A DNA stretch of 17,202 bases from a bacterium (GTDB lineage: Bacteria > Oederibacteriota > PGYV01 > DSBP01), in assembly GCA_011049465.1 (NCBI GenBank), contig DSBP01000051.1:1-17202 (forward strand), written 5' to 3'. Positions 1 through 7,064 of the stretch are shown here, piece after piece (the first letter of the stretch is position 1; each line of letters starts with the position of its first letter). The position numbers and the translations under genes were made by a program. The notes below the pieces were generated by a model. That model worked only from the letters and a program-made list of their open reading frames with translations. It made no database searches and was not told the origin of the DNA.

Positions 1-320
1 CCTGCCGGCACAGCCGTCCACGTCTTCGTCGCGACAACAGGAGTGGATGTAACCGTAGGGGTCGGCGTATCAGTCAGAGTACCGACAACAATCTGGCCGG
101 TTGGAGTCGGCGTCTCAGTCAATATCCCGACAGGCGTCATTGTAAGGGTACTTGTCACGGTGGCAGAGTGGGCCACAATCTCCGCGGTTGACGTTGCTGT
201 TTCCTCGGCAGTCGGGCCGGCCTCTGCTGTCCTTGTAGGTGTCGCAGTAAACTCATTTACCGGATCAGAAGGTCCCCTTTTCGCGCTGCAACCCGCGGCA
301 AACACAGGAGTAAGCCCCAA
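1..320 (-). CDS. Thr/Pro-rich continuation frame of the leader-like protein (partial, runs off the left edge)
   Basis: This minus frame is open from in-frame stops near 326-331 to position 1. It begins TPVFAAGCSAKRGPSDPVNEF, where FAAGC looks like a lipobox or small-residue signal end. It continues as a Thr/Pro/Val-rich region with repeated TETPTPTG and TDTPTPTVT units, typical of extended extracellular linkers. The only available start is a TTG at 320, which would give a signal peptide far too short and has no convincing ribosome site. I therefore read it as the 3' part of the gene starting at 648, joined by a one-base frame change at 315-318. The Val-rich plus-strand frame across the same bases is a shadow of the Thr codons. 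What lies beyond the edge is unknown. Confidence 0.5.
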   Translation of the reverse strand, partial: MGLTPVFAAGCSAKRGPSDPVNEFTATPTRTAEAGPTAEETATSTAEIVAHSATVTSTLTMTPVGILTETPTPTGQIVVGTLTDTPTPTVTSTPVVATKTWTAVPA

Positions 321-648
321 ACACCGCGATCATTAATGCTGCCGTGTATTTTTCAAAGGCGGGCCGCTGCTCACTGCTCACACCGCTGTTATCAATCATC
401 TTTCCGAGCTGTTCCTCTGATATGGATGAGAGTACCGCTTCTTCGGACGGGTCAAGCATCATAGCTATGGCTTCGGCAGCAGCGCCTCTTTCCTTTATGA
501 GTTTTTCCCTGAACACCGGGTCAACAGAGGCTTTTTTTAGCAGGATTTCGATGCCTATGGGCCTTCTGATAAAATCAACCTTATCCTCAGGCGGCCTCAC
601 ACCCACTATCGTGGGTTTAATCGTATTGCTTCCCTCTTTTTTCTCCAT
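265..648 (-). CDS. Os1348/NHLP leader-like domain protein, apparently frameshifted near its C-terminus
   Basis: 127 codons from an ATG with a strong ribosome site (AAGGAGG, 6 nt upstream). Residues ~30-87 are helical and carry ILLKKASVDPVFREKLIKE, an Ala-rich stretch, LDPSEEAVLSSI and SEEQLGKMI. This follows the pattern of Os1348/NHLP-type RiPP leader domains (helix, DPxFRxxL, then LTPEE..L..I). It is my recognition of a pattern, not a search result. Residues ~103-113 start a hydrophobic stretch (AALMIAVFGA), after which this frame ends in a non-hydrophobic tail. Dropping one G from the GGGG at 315-318 would instead continue the hydrophobic stretch into LTPVFAAGC, a lipobox-like end, and then a Thr/Pro-rich tail open to the window edge. 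The annotated stop at 265 may therefore be an artefact or a recent mutation. Function unknown. No RiPP-modifying enzyme is visible nearby. Confidence 0.7.
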   Translation of the reverse strand: MEKKEGSNTIKPTIVGVRPPEDKVDFIRRPIGIEILLKKASVDPVFREKLIKERGAAAEAIAMMLDPSEEAVLSSISEEQLGKMIDNSGVSSEQRPAFEKYTAALMIAVFGAYSCVCRGLQREKGTF

Positions 649-701
649 AGCAAACCTCCTTAAAAAACCCGGCTTTTCCCTCGCCTTGCTTGGTTAATAA
701 T

Positions 702-731
702 ATTATACCACAAAATCCCAGAATTCCGCAA
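702..731 (-). promoter_or_regulatory. Promoter of the leader-like gene
   Basis: On the minus strand a perfect TATAAT (702-707) is preceded by TG at -1 spacing (extended -10, TGGTATAAT). A weak TTGCGG -35 lies 18 bp upstream (726-731). Predicted start near 695 leaves a ~46-nt leader that ends in AAGGAGG. Confidence 0.55.
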
Positions 732-835
732 AATCATTATAAGAAGACGGGGTGTTGGGTTGTCATTTAAAAACTGATTTATTACATGCCCTAAACCTCA
801 TCCGCCCCGCTCTTTCGTTTTATTGCCAAATGGTG

Positions 836-1831
836 CTATTCCCCCTCCAGCACCCTCGCCGCCTCATGCCCGCATTTTAAACACTTGCCACGGATTACAA
901 GACATTTACCCTCCGGATGAAATGTATAATCCTTTATCGTGGTTGCACCCGTGCATTTCACGCAATAAACAGAATCTAAGATGAGCCTTTTATGCCCCTC
1001 TTTCAAGTTATCCCATATGGACATGGGGTTTGATGCCTGCTTCTTTTTGGCCGTCCGCTTTCCAGAGCGCCGCTTTTTGGATGAAACCCCGGTTTTATTT
1101 TCATGGAATTTTCCGGCCACAGCCGTTCCTATCCCGCAATTCACATACTCATCTTCAAAAATAACGTCCCCCGCGCTTTCATCGTGTTCAAATCCATATC
1201 TTTCATACGCATCGGTTTTTTTAAGCGTTGAATTTATAACACTCAAGTCAAAAAATTCGGTATCGTATTTACCGCCCAGCCACTCTATTAATTCCTCATA
1301 CTCTTCGTCATCCGGTTTTTTTAATTTTTCAGCCAGTTCGCGGTATCCGCCTGTCCCGCCGCAGTCTTCGGGCGGGCAGTTACGCGCGCCGTCTATGCAA
1401 CCGGGATAAAAAACGCGGGGTTCAGGCTGAAAAACGCCCTCAAATACAACATCATGTTGCCATCCATCGCCAAAATCATAGAGAAAAACGAATTTTTTCA
1501 GGTGTTTTTCGCTTAAATCCTTTAATCCATATTTTGTTTCGTCCTCCATGGGCATCTCGTCAAGCATGTCTTCGGCTTCTTCGGTCATCATGCCATAATG
1601 CTTTCCTCCTATGACAAACTCGTGCAAATGGCTGTTTTTCCATCCCATAGCAAGCAGCAGCGCCACGGCAAAAGTGCGCAGATTCATGTCATCGCCGACC
1701 CGGATGCGCCGCCATATCGCAGGCTCTATGCCTTTGAGAGCAATCTTAAATTGTAATATCCTTTTCGGCTTGTATTTTTTTTGCGCGCTTTTCCTTTTCC
1801 CACCGGTATAAACCCATGTTCCGTTTCTCAC
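836..1831 (-). CDS. Plasmid pRiA4b ORF-3-like protein with C-terminal Cys4 motif
   Basis: 331 aa from a GTG start with GGGGAG 5 nt upstream. Residues ~25-215 match the PRiA4_ORF3 family pattern: LKGIEPAIWRRIRV (32-45), WKNSHLHEF (64-72), YDFGDGWQHDV (118-128) and CIDGARNCPPEDCGGTGG (145-162). The molecular role of this family is not established; members are common in mobile or accessory DNA. A basic linker (~251-265, KKRRSGKRTAKKK) follows. The C-terminal ~60 residues hold C290-x2-C293 and C317-x2-C320, a likely zinc ribbon beyond the family core. The spacing to darG is 111 nt and AT-rich, so it may be transcribed with darTG or from its own weak promoter. It sits in the same accessory block as the toxin-antitoxin pair, but nothing shows that it works with them. 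Confidence 0.85.
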   Translation of the reverse strand: MRNGTWVYTGGKRKSAQKKYKPKRILQFKIALKGIEPAIWRRIRVGDDMNLRTFAVALLLAMGWKNSHLHEFVIGGKHYGMMTEEAEDMLDEMPMEDETKYGLKDLSEKHLKKFVFLYDFGDGWQHDVVFEGVFQPEPRVFYPGCIDGARNCPPEDCGGTGGYRELAEKLKKPDDEEYEELIEWLGGKYDTEFFDLSVINSTLKKTDAYERYGFEHDESAGDVIFEDEYVNCGIGTAVAGKFHENKTGVSSKKRRSGKRTAKKKQASNPMSIWDNLKEGHKRLILDSVYCVKCTGATTIKDYTFHPEGKCLVIRGKCLKCGHEAARVLEGE

Positions 1832-1942
1832 AGCATCTCCCCCTCATAAGCTTTGTTCAAAAAAATAAATTCATCAACCTCTGTCTTTTTCCCGGCATAA
1901 CCACTCCAATTTTTTCATTATTTTAAACCAAAAATTTTATAC

Positions 1943-3058
1943 TTATACGCCGGCTAATTCGTCCACTGGCAGCGGAAGTTCATCGCTTGGTTTTGCCTGA
2001 AGCCATCCAAGCGCGTTAAGATTTCTTATGGCGTTTGCCAGCTCGGCGTCTTCAAGCTTTGGCCTGCGCCTCTCTTTCCATTCACGCACCTCCCGCAGCA
2101 CGTCCATTTCGCTTATCTCATTTTTTGAAGAAGCGGCGAGCTTTGCCGCAAATATGACGGTTGCCGCTATTTCCGCCTGATGCGTGGTTACACGCACAAA
2201 CAGATCCACCACTTTATCAATAATTTTATCCCACGCCGCCAATTGGCTGCCATAAGACTTTTTAGCGTCTTTAAACGTTCCTCCTACTCTAATAATAAAA
2301 AAACTCCCCCGCCTCTCTTCCGTCAATAGCCCATGATTAAGCAGTTTTGTCTGCGCTTCTTTCAGCCCTGCCGAATAAGGCCCAAAACTTGATTTAGCGT
2401 ATACCAGCCCGGTGTCTATTCCTTGTTCTGTCGCTATATACGCTATCTTTTGAAATATAGTCCTGCCCACGGGAAAATGAAACGGCTGTTTTTCTATCCT
2501 GTCAAGAATTTCGACAAGAGCAATAAGGCCCGGTTTTAGAAATTCGGGCTCCGGCATTTCCCGCATGCTGCCGCCCGGTACGTCAAGAAAGCTTTCCTGC
2601 ATCTCTTCGTGCGGGGTATTATAAGGCGCGTACAATTCAACATCTATGTCCAAATTTTTTATGTGCCTGTAAATTGTCGGCCCGACAACCCGCCATTCAA
2701 GCTGCCCGTTGCCGCAGCCAAGAGGCGGCAGGGCAATGGAGGTAATACCCCATGGCTTGTAATTGTTTTTTAAATACTCAAGCCCCTGTATAATACTGTT
2801 AAGATTGGCAAGCGAACGCCAGTGGTCTTTTGTCGGGAAATTCAATATCCAGTGGCCGATTAACGTTTTGTAAAGATACGGCCTTCCGGGTTTCACGTCC
2901 CCCGCTTTACAGCGTTTTTCATAATCCTTAAACATATCGGGGAATTTATTTTTAAACTCAAGGGCAATGCCTTTTCCCATAACCCCGACGCAATTAACCG
3001 TGTTTGTCAGTGTCTGCTTTTTTGATTCGAATATATTGCCCATTCGCACCGTTATCAT
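1943..3058 (-). CDS. darG: DarG: macro-domain antitoxin of a DarTG system
   Basis: 371 aa. Residues 1-~150 form a macro domain with GNIF (7-10), the NTVNCVGVMGKGIALEF loop (19-35), NFPTKDHWR (73-81) and the PPLGCGNGQLEW phosphate loop (111-122). N22 and K77 occupy positions that I match to the residues needed for removing ADP-ribose from DNA in known DarG proteins; the alignment is by eye. Residues ~170-365 form the C-terminal region (FPVGRTIFQKIAY, SSFGPYSAGLKEAQ) that in characterised DarG proteins binds and blocks DarT directly. The ATG overlaps the darT stop as ATGA, preceded by AAGGTG, so translation is probably coupled to the toxin. Known role: it reverses DarT's ADP-ribosylation of DNA and sequesters the toxin. 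The length fits full DarG, so the antitoxin looks intact. Confidence 0.92.
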   Translation of the reverse strand: MITVRMGNIFESKKQTLTNTVNCVGVMGKGIALEFKNKFPDMFKDYEKRCKAGDVKPGRPYLYKTLIGHWILNFPTKDHWRSLANLNSIIQGLEYLKNNYKPWGITSIALPPLGCGNGQLEWRVVGPTIYRHIKNLDIDVELYAPYNTPHEEMQESFLDVPGGSMREMPEPEFLKPGLIALVEILDRIEKQPFHFPVGRTIFQKIAYIATEQGIDTGLVYAKSSFGPYSAGLKEAQTKLLNHGLLTEERRGSFFIIRVGGTFKDAKKSYGSQLAAWDKIIDKVVDLFVRVTTHQAEIAATVIFAAKLAASSKNEISEMDVLREVREWKERRRPKLEDAELANAIRNLNALGWLQAKPSDELPLPVDELAGV

Positions 3059-3663
3059 GCTTCACCTTCTTGAAAGAATAAATATTTATTTATTATAACA
3101 TCTCCAGGGATTTTTTCATTAACAATCTTTCCTTTCGTCTGCTCATTCGAGACATAAACACGCATTATATTCCCCTGTGCTATTTTATACGGTATAAGCA
3201 CTTCGGCGCATTTCATCCTCTTCTTGACAAATTGGGTAATTTTGTCATCTTTGCTGTCCTTCCAGTATTTTGCGAATATCAAATCCGCGTCAAGAAAATC
3301 CGCTCCTTCCGGGCTTGGATAAAACCGGGTATAACCGCTGGCCGCATTCCCGTCCGTTACAATAGCGCCTTGTTGCTTCATAACCTGTTTATTTACGGCC
3401 AGAACGCAGAGTATTTCATCAGCGTCAAGCCGTTTTCTGAGCATGGGATTTCTCGCGTCAAAATACAGATTTGCGTAATTATGCAGGTTCATTCCTCCCG
3501 GAACCGTTTTAATTTCCCTTTTTACCTGCACCTCACGCATCGATACGTCCTTATATTTTAGTTCCCGGGCTTTCGTATGGCACAAAATCCCCTCTTTAAA
3601 AATGGACGCAAGATTGTCTATGTGGCAAATGTAATACAGTTCTTTTATATCCGAATATTTCAT
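3055..3663 (-). CDS. darT: DarT: DNA ADP-ribosyltransferase toxin
   Basis: 202 aa, full length for the DarT (DUF4433) family. The start MKYSDIKELYYICHIDNLAS contains the H14-x-x-N17-L NAD-pocket motif. YFDARNPML (67-75) carries the conserved Arg (R71), and KCAEVLIP (151-158) carries the conserved Glu (E154) that is catalytic in family members. DarT uses NAD+ to attach ADP-ribose to a base in single-stranded DNA, blocking replication. Several homologues act in anti-phage defence. No residue I expect is missing, so the toxin looks active, which fits the presence of an intact darG overlapping its end. It has no clear Shine-Dalgarno of its own; a 32-codon ORF ends 1 nt before the ATG, which may set its translation. 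Confidence 0.92.
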   Translation of the reverse strand: MKYSDIKELYYICHIDNLASIFKEGILCHTKARELKYKDVSMREVQVKREIKTVPGGMNLHNYANLYFDARNPMLRKRLDADEILCVLAVNKQVMKQQGAIVTDGNAASGYTRFYPSPEGADFLDADLIFAKYWKDSKDDKITQFVKKRMKCAEVLIPYKIAQGNIMRVYVSNEQTKGKIVNEKIPGDVIINKYLFFQEGEA

Positions 3664-3664
3664 A

Positions 3665-3763
3665 TCATCGCCCGAGCAGCAAACAATTCTGCTTTTTTCC
3701 TGATATATCCCTCTTTAAACCGGATCCGGCCTCATTTGTAAAAAACCTGTTATCGCTATGCAT
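3665..3763 (-). CDS. Possible 32-aa leader ORF translationally coupled to darT
   Basis: An ATG at 3763 lies ~28 nt after the predicted darTG transcription start. It is preceded by GGGAAGGGAA, a purine-rich but closely spaced ribosome site. It encodes MHSDNRFFTNEAGSGLKRDI and then 12 further mostly basic or hydrophobic residues, ending in TGA at 3665-3667, one base before the darT ATG. I do not recognise the peptide. The position suggests a role in setting darT translation, by ribosome re-initiation, rather than a product with its own function. Chance occurrence of a 33-codon ORF is possible; no conservation data are available. Confidence 0.35.
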   Translation of the reverse strand: MHSDNRFFTNEAGSGLKRDISGKKQNCLLLGR

Positions 3764-3797
3764 TTCCCTTCCCGCTCACAAGTATTTAATTAAAGAT

Positions 3798-3826
3798 ATT
3801 ATAGGGGTTATATCGTTTTTTTTCAA
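3798..3826 (-). promoter_or_regulatory. darTG promoter
   Basis: Minus strand TTGAAA (3821-3826), 17-bp spacer, TATAAT (3798-3803). Predicted +1 is near 3791, giving a ~127-nt leader that includes the 32-codon ORF and a 10-bp palindrome, CCGGATCCGG, at 3720-3729. Confidence 0.7.
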
Positions 3827-3882
3827 TATCAAAACAGGCGCATCAAAGCGGGAGATATAAGGCAGAAGTTTATATTGTATAG

Positions 3883-3957
3883 TTAAAACCAAACCGCGCT
3901 GCCTATCGCCAGATTATCCTTTATCTTGACCTTAACCCCGTGGCAGAGAATATTCAC
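3883..3957 (-). pseudogene. Possible 3' remnant of an outer-membrane protein gene
   Basis: A minus frame reads VKVKIKDNLAIGSAVWF followed by TAA at 3883. The alternating pattern and final Phe resemble the last beta-strand of an outer-membrane protein recognised by the BAM machinery. Upstream the frame is closed by a stop within the repeat that begins near 3972, as if the gene's body had been replaced by the repeat. The fragment is too short to assign and could be chance. Confidence 0.22.
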
Positions 3958-3971
3958 CGCCCATATTTAAT

Positions 3972-4092
3972 GGGTGATTCACCTGTTCTGAGCCCCTCGA
4001 TTTCACTCAGGGCCATGAGCCTGTCGAATGGCAAAGTCGAAGGATGAATCACCCCTACATTTAAAAACCAATCACAAACGGTATTTTGGACA
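3972..4092. repeat. Intergenic repeat: split palindrome plus 29-bp segment shared with 7834-7862
   Basis: GGGTGATTCA (3972-3981) and TGAATCACCC (4045-4054) are the two halves of the palindrome found whole at 7852-7871. Here they are separated by 63 bp containing GAGCCTGTCGAA, a motif common in bacterial intergenic repeats. Bases 4044-4072 are identical, in inverted orientation, to 7834-7862. GTATTTTGGACA at 4081-4092 recurs in direct orientation at 8009-8020. These are members of a dispersed intergenic repeat family. Confidence 0.75.
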
Positions 4093-4111
4093 AGAATGCT
4101 TTATTTTAAAA

Positions 4112-4295
4112 CGATTTCGTCTACTTTCAGCAGACAAAATCGTGCTGTTATAAAAATCCCCGCGCCGGCCTCCTCCGCCAACTTGTTCGCCGAAGTCAAA
4201 CAAAGGCGAAAGCAGCCCCATGCTGCGTCCCGTAGGTGAAATAATACGGGGCTGCGGCGGCCGGAACCCTGTACCAAAGCGGTTCAGAGCCAGGG
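4112..4295. repeat. Dense nested inverted repeats: candidate structured RNA or miniature element
   Basis: Paired segments seen by eye: 4112-4122 with 4132-4142 (11 bp, one mismatch that is a G-U pair in RNA); CCGGCC 4165-4170 with GGCCGG 4259-4264, or alternatively CCGCC 4175-4179 with GGCGG 4256-4260; TTCGCC 4186-4191 with GGCGAA 4205-4210; GCAGCCCC 4212-4219 with GGGGCTGC 4248-4255; CCCTG 4267-4271 with CAGGG 4291-4295. Together they give a branched fold with a closing stem over two hairpins. On the minus strand the 4112-4142 hairpin comes last and is followed by TTTT, like a terminator. A 99-codon minus frame across it looks non-coding. With the repeat at 3972-4092, this accounts for most of the 680-bp gap before 4445; 4296-4444 shows nothing clear. 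Confidence 0.5.
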
Positions 4296-4444
4296 CCCGG
4301 TGTATTCGCAACAACGGAATAAACAGAATTTTGTATTGTATACTTGATATTTTATAGTCAAAGCCAAGCAATGATGTGTTAACAGGAATTTGGAATAGTC
4401 TGTTTTTTAATGGAAATGAAAATGTAAATTGTCTTCATTCCCCC

Positions 4445-7051
4445 TTACCACATCAGCGGGGTCTTTACAAAAAAACCGTGCGTAACTCCGGCGAATGAGC
4501 CGTTTACCATTATCACCTCAACCTCATATCCCCAGTTAACCGGCACGTGGAACGCGGCCTTGCTTTCTATATGAACACCCGCTCCGTATCTTGCGGCCGT
4601 GTAGATGCCGGTGAACTCGTTTCCATACCCGAACCTTAAGAATACATCCTCAAAATATACTGATACCGGGTTCCACAGCCCTGCTCTCAACTGAAACGCC
4701 CTCAGATACGCGTTGAAATGCGCGTATGTGACATACTCAAGCCCGATTACTTCCCCGCTCTCCGCGCTCCTGTAATAGACCGGCGCCTCTGCGCCTGCTG
4801 ACAGCTCAAGGCTGCCCGCGTTTATAAGCCTTCGTATAATAAATGCTGTCCTTGCCGTAAAACCGGCGCTTCCGTCTCCCCTCTGTGCCCTGTACTCATA
4901 CTCGCCGTAAACCACGGATTCCAATCCGGGCGCTTTCATCTCAAGCTGCGCAAAAGGCGCTCCGATAATGTTATCCGCGCTTTCAGCGGCGCCCAGCCTC
5001 ATTCCTCCGTAAAAACCGGATATGCCGCTTCTTAAGCCCCTGTAAAACGGGTAAACAGCCCTGATATCAGCGCCGGCTGATGTACCTGCCCACGTCCGCG
5101 TGTGAATGTAAAGGGGCGAGAGCGCGAGCGTGCCCGCGCCAAGCGAAAAATCAAATCCGTTTTTGCCCGTATCATACAGTACGGACAAATCGTAAAACAG
5201 GTCATAGAACACATCAGAACCCGCCAGAAGCGCGCCGTAAGAAAATTGTTCGCCGTCATAAAATACCAGCGGCAGCCTTACCTTTGGAGCGAGCTGCGCA
5301 AGGTTGTCAATATAACCGCCTTCTTCATAACCGCCCTGTTCAAGCAGGGGGACAGCCTCAGTTTCTTCCCTGTACAAAGCCGCTTCATAAGGCTCAAACA
5401 CGGGCTCCCTCCTGTATATGTTGATTCCCCCGGGCTCAATGCCCGTAAAATAGAGCTCTCCGCCATCGTCATCATAAGCAGCGCCGCCCGGCGCGCCGCC
5501 TGACGCGAGCCTGCTTAAAACCCCCGTATCCGGGGTATAAGAATAGACAGATATGAACCCTCCCATATTTGAGTTGAAAAATATTTTACCGCCGTAAACA
5601 GCAGGGTTATTTTCTGTCCACGGAGTGCCGAATACTCTTTTAAATACCACTCCTTCCCGCTCAAAAATATAAATATCCGTGTTTTTCCCCTCTACCCTCG
5701 CGGATGCGGCTGTAAGCCCGCTGCCTCCCGAAAATCCCGTTACCATAATATCCGTCTCCGCCAGTTTTTCCCTTTTCCCGCTCTTGACATCAAACTCAAA
5801 TATCTCCGAGCCAAAGGATGTCTCTTTGTCCTGCGCGTAAACAATCCTGCTGTCATGCGCGTAAAAAGCCCTTGCCCTGCCCCTTACAATCTCTTTTGTT
5901 TTTTCTGTCCTGCGGTCAAACGCGGATATAACCGTAATATACCCGAACCCCTGCATGCTTTTATTTGCATAACCTCCTGTCATCTCCGCCTCGGCAAAAT
6001 ATATCGTGTCTCCGTCAAAGACAAGCGGATGCGTAAATGACGACGGCGAGGAAATAATAACCTCTTCCCTTCCTGTCCCCGGGTCTCTTTCCACCCACTC
6101 ATTTATCCTTACGGTTCGAAAAGGCGCTGCCTTCTCAACACGGCTTCGCGAGTAATAAAGCTTTCCGCCGGTTACAGCCGGCATTGATGTGTGCCCTTTA
6201 TGAGATGTCACTTTTTCGCCGTCAATCATAAATCCGGAATGTTTTTCTTCAAGGCTCTCCCCCCACTCGCGCCACAGCTGTTGTGTTGATTTGCCGTAAA
6301 CCTTCCTGAATGTATTATCCATTCCGAGCCACGGGAATAAGGGCGATGCATACGAGAGAAGCGAGCTTCCGTACAGGGAAAAATAGGCCGCGAATTTTTC
6401 CTCTCCATATGTGTCCGCAAGATACTTAAAAAACATGCCGCCGAAAAGATAAGGGCCCGTGCCGTAAGGCATCTCATTGGGCGTGTAAACAGCCTTGACA
6501 AGCCCGGGATGCTCCCCTGCTGCCGCGCACGCAGCCATATACGCGCCAAAATACCCCTCGTTTACCCTGCCTGTGTACGGCGAGAGCTTTGACTCTGTGT
6601 AAACCGTGACAGCCTCCATTACCCACAGCGGAGCCATTAGCTGAGGGGAGGCGATATTTCCGAATACTGCAGTAAACAGCGACGGCATCCCGCCGGCCTT
6701 TGTGAGGTGAAGCATATGCGTGTATTCGTGTATGCCCACATAAGAGAGCCAGTCCATGTCAGAGGTCAGCCCGGCTGAAACAGTAATCATAAAATAGACA
6801 GGGTCTGCCCAGCCGTTGTTATACATGCCCCAGTCCTCAAGAAGCACAGGCAGGCCTTTGAGCGACGCGCCCGTAACTGCCTCGGCAGTCAGCTTGTGAT
6901 ACTCAAGCGACGAGAGCAGTTTCAGCGCGCGTTCGGAGTGCTTTTCCGGGAAAAAGAGGGTGAATGTTCCGGTTTTGTAAACAAGCGGCTCATATGCCCA
7001 CGTGAACCCGGCAAAAAAAATTAACACAACCGTTAAAACAGCTCTTCTCAT
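4445..7051 (-). CDS. Secreted zincin metallopeptidase-like protein with beta-propeller and C-terminal beta-barrel
   Basis: 868 aa. Residues 1-19 are a Sec signal peptide (VLTVVLIFFAGFTWA). H108-E-Y-T-H112 is a zincin HExxH motif, and WVMEAVTVYTE (143-153) supplies E146 as the likely third zinc ligand, the layout of peptidase MA-like gluzincins. Residues ~285-560 contain repeated short beta units (such as GGKLYYSRSR, GDTIYFAEAE, GGKIFFNSNM, GGELYFTGIE) typical of TolB/PD40-type propellers. Residues ~590-868 alternate polar and hydrophobic residues with many Gly/Tyr and end in TPLMW, as in an outer-membrane beta-barrel. Expected location is the outer membrane with an exposed or periplasmic protease. 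It starts 13 nt after queE, with GGGGAAAAG before the ATG, so it is probably co-transcribed. Substrate unknown; the catalytic residues look intact. Confidence 0.82.
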   Translation of the reverse strand: MRRAVLTVVLIFFAGFTWAYEPLVYKTGTFTLFFPEKHSERALKLLSSLEYHKLTAEAVTGASLKGLPVLLEDWGMYNNGWADPVYFMITVSAGLTSDMDWLSYVGIHEYTHMLHLTKAGGMPSLFTAVFGNIASPQLMAPLWVMEAVTVYTESKLSPYTGRVNEGYFGAYMAACAAAGEHPGLVKAVYTPNEMPYGTGPYLFGGMFFKYLADTYGEEKFAAYFSLYGSSLLSYASPLFPWLGMDNTFRKVYGKSTQQLWREWGESLEEKHSGFMIDGEKVTSHKGHTSMPAVTGGKLYYSRSRVEKAAPFRTVRINEWVERDPGTGREEVIISSPSSFTHPLVFDGDTIYFAEAEMTGGYANKSMQGFGYITVISAFDRRTEKTKEIVRGRARAFYAHDSRIVYAQDKETSFGSEIFEFDVKSGKREKLAETDIMVTGFSGGSGLTAASARVEGKNTDIYIFEREGVVFKRVFGTPWTENNPAVYGGKIFFNSNMGGFISVYSYTPDTGVLSRLASGGAPGGAAYDDDGGELYFTGIEPGGINIYRREPVFEPYEAALYREETEAVPLLEQGGYEEGGYIDNLAQLAPKVRLPLVFYDGEQFSYGALLAGSDVFYDLFYDLSVLYDTGKNGFDFSLGAGTLALSPLYIHTRTWAGTSAGADIRAVYPFYRGLRSGISGFYGGMRLGAAESADNIIGAPFAQLEMKAPGLESVVYGEYEYRAQRGDGSAGFTARTAFIIRRLINAGSLELSAGAEAPVYYRSAESGEVIGLEYVTYAHFNAYLRAFQLRAGLWNPVSVYFEDVFLRFGYGNEFTGIYTAARYGAGVHIESKAAFHVPVNWGYEVEVIMVNGSFAGVTHGFFVKTPLMW

Positions 7052-7064
7052 CTTTTCCCCTTTT

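Noticed and set aside
43..336. Plus-strand Val-rich frame of 97 codons
   Set aside because: It is the shadow of the minus-strand Thr/Pro-rich repeats (ACx/GTx complementarity), with no ribosome site.
1857..1898. 13-codon ORF (MPGKRQRLMNLFF) before the pRiA4b-like gene, with GGAG 5 nt upstream
   Set aside because: Too short to separate from chance, and it stops 25 nt before the next start, so no coupling is evident.
4072..4371. 99-codon minus-strand frame after the peptidase gene
   Set aside because: It runs through the nested inverted repeats and shared intergenic repeat, has no ribosome site and non-protein-like composition; better read as non-coding.
5080..5503. Several plus-strand frames inside the peptidase gene
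   Set aside because: They lie wholly within the minus-strand coding region whose frame encodes clear propeller and barrel sequence.
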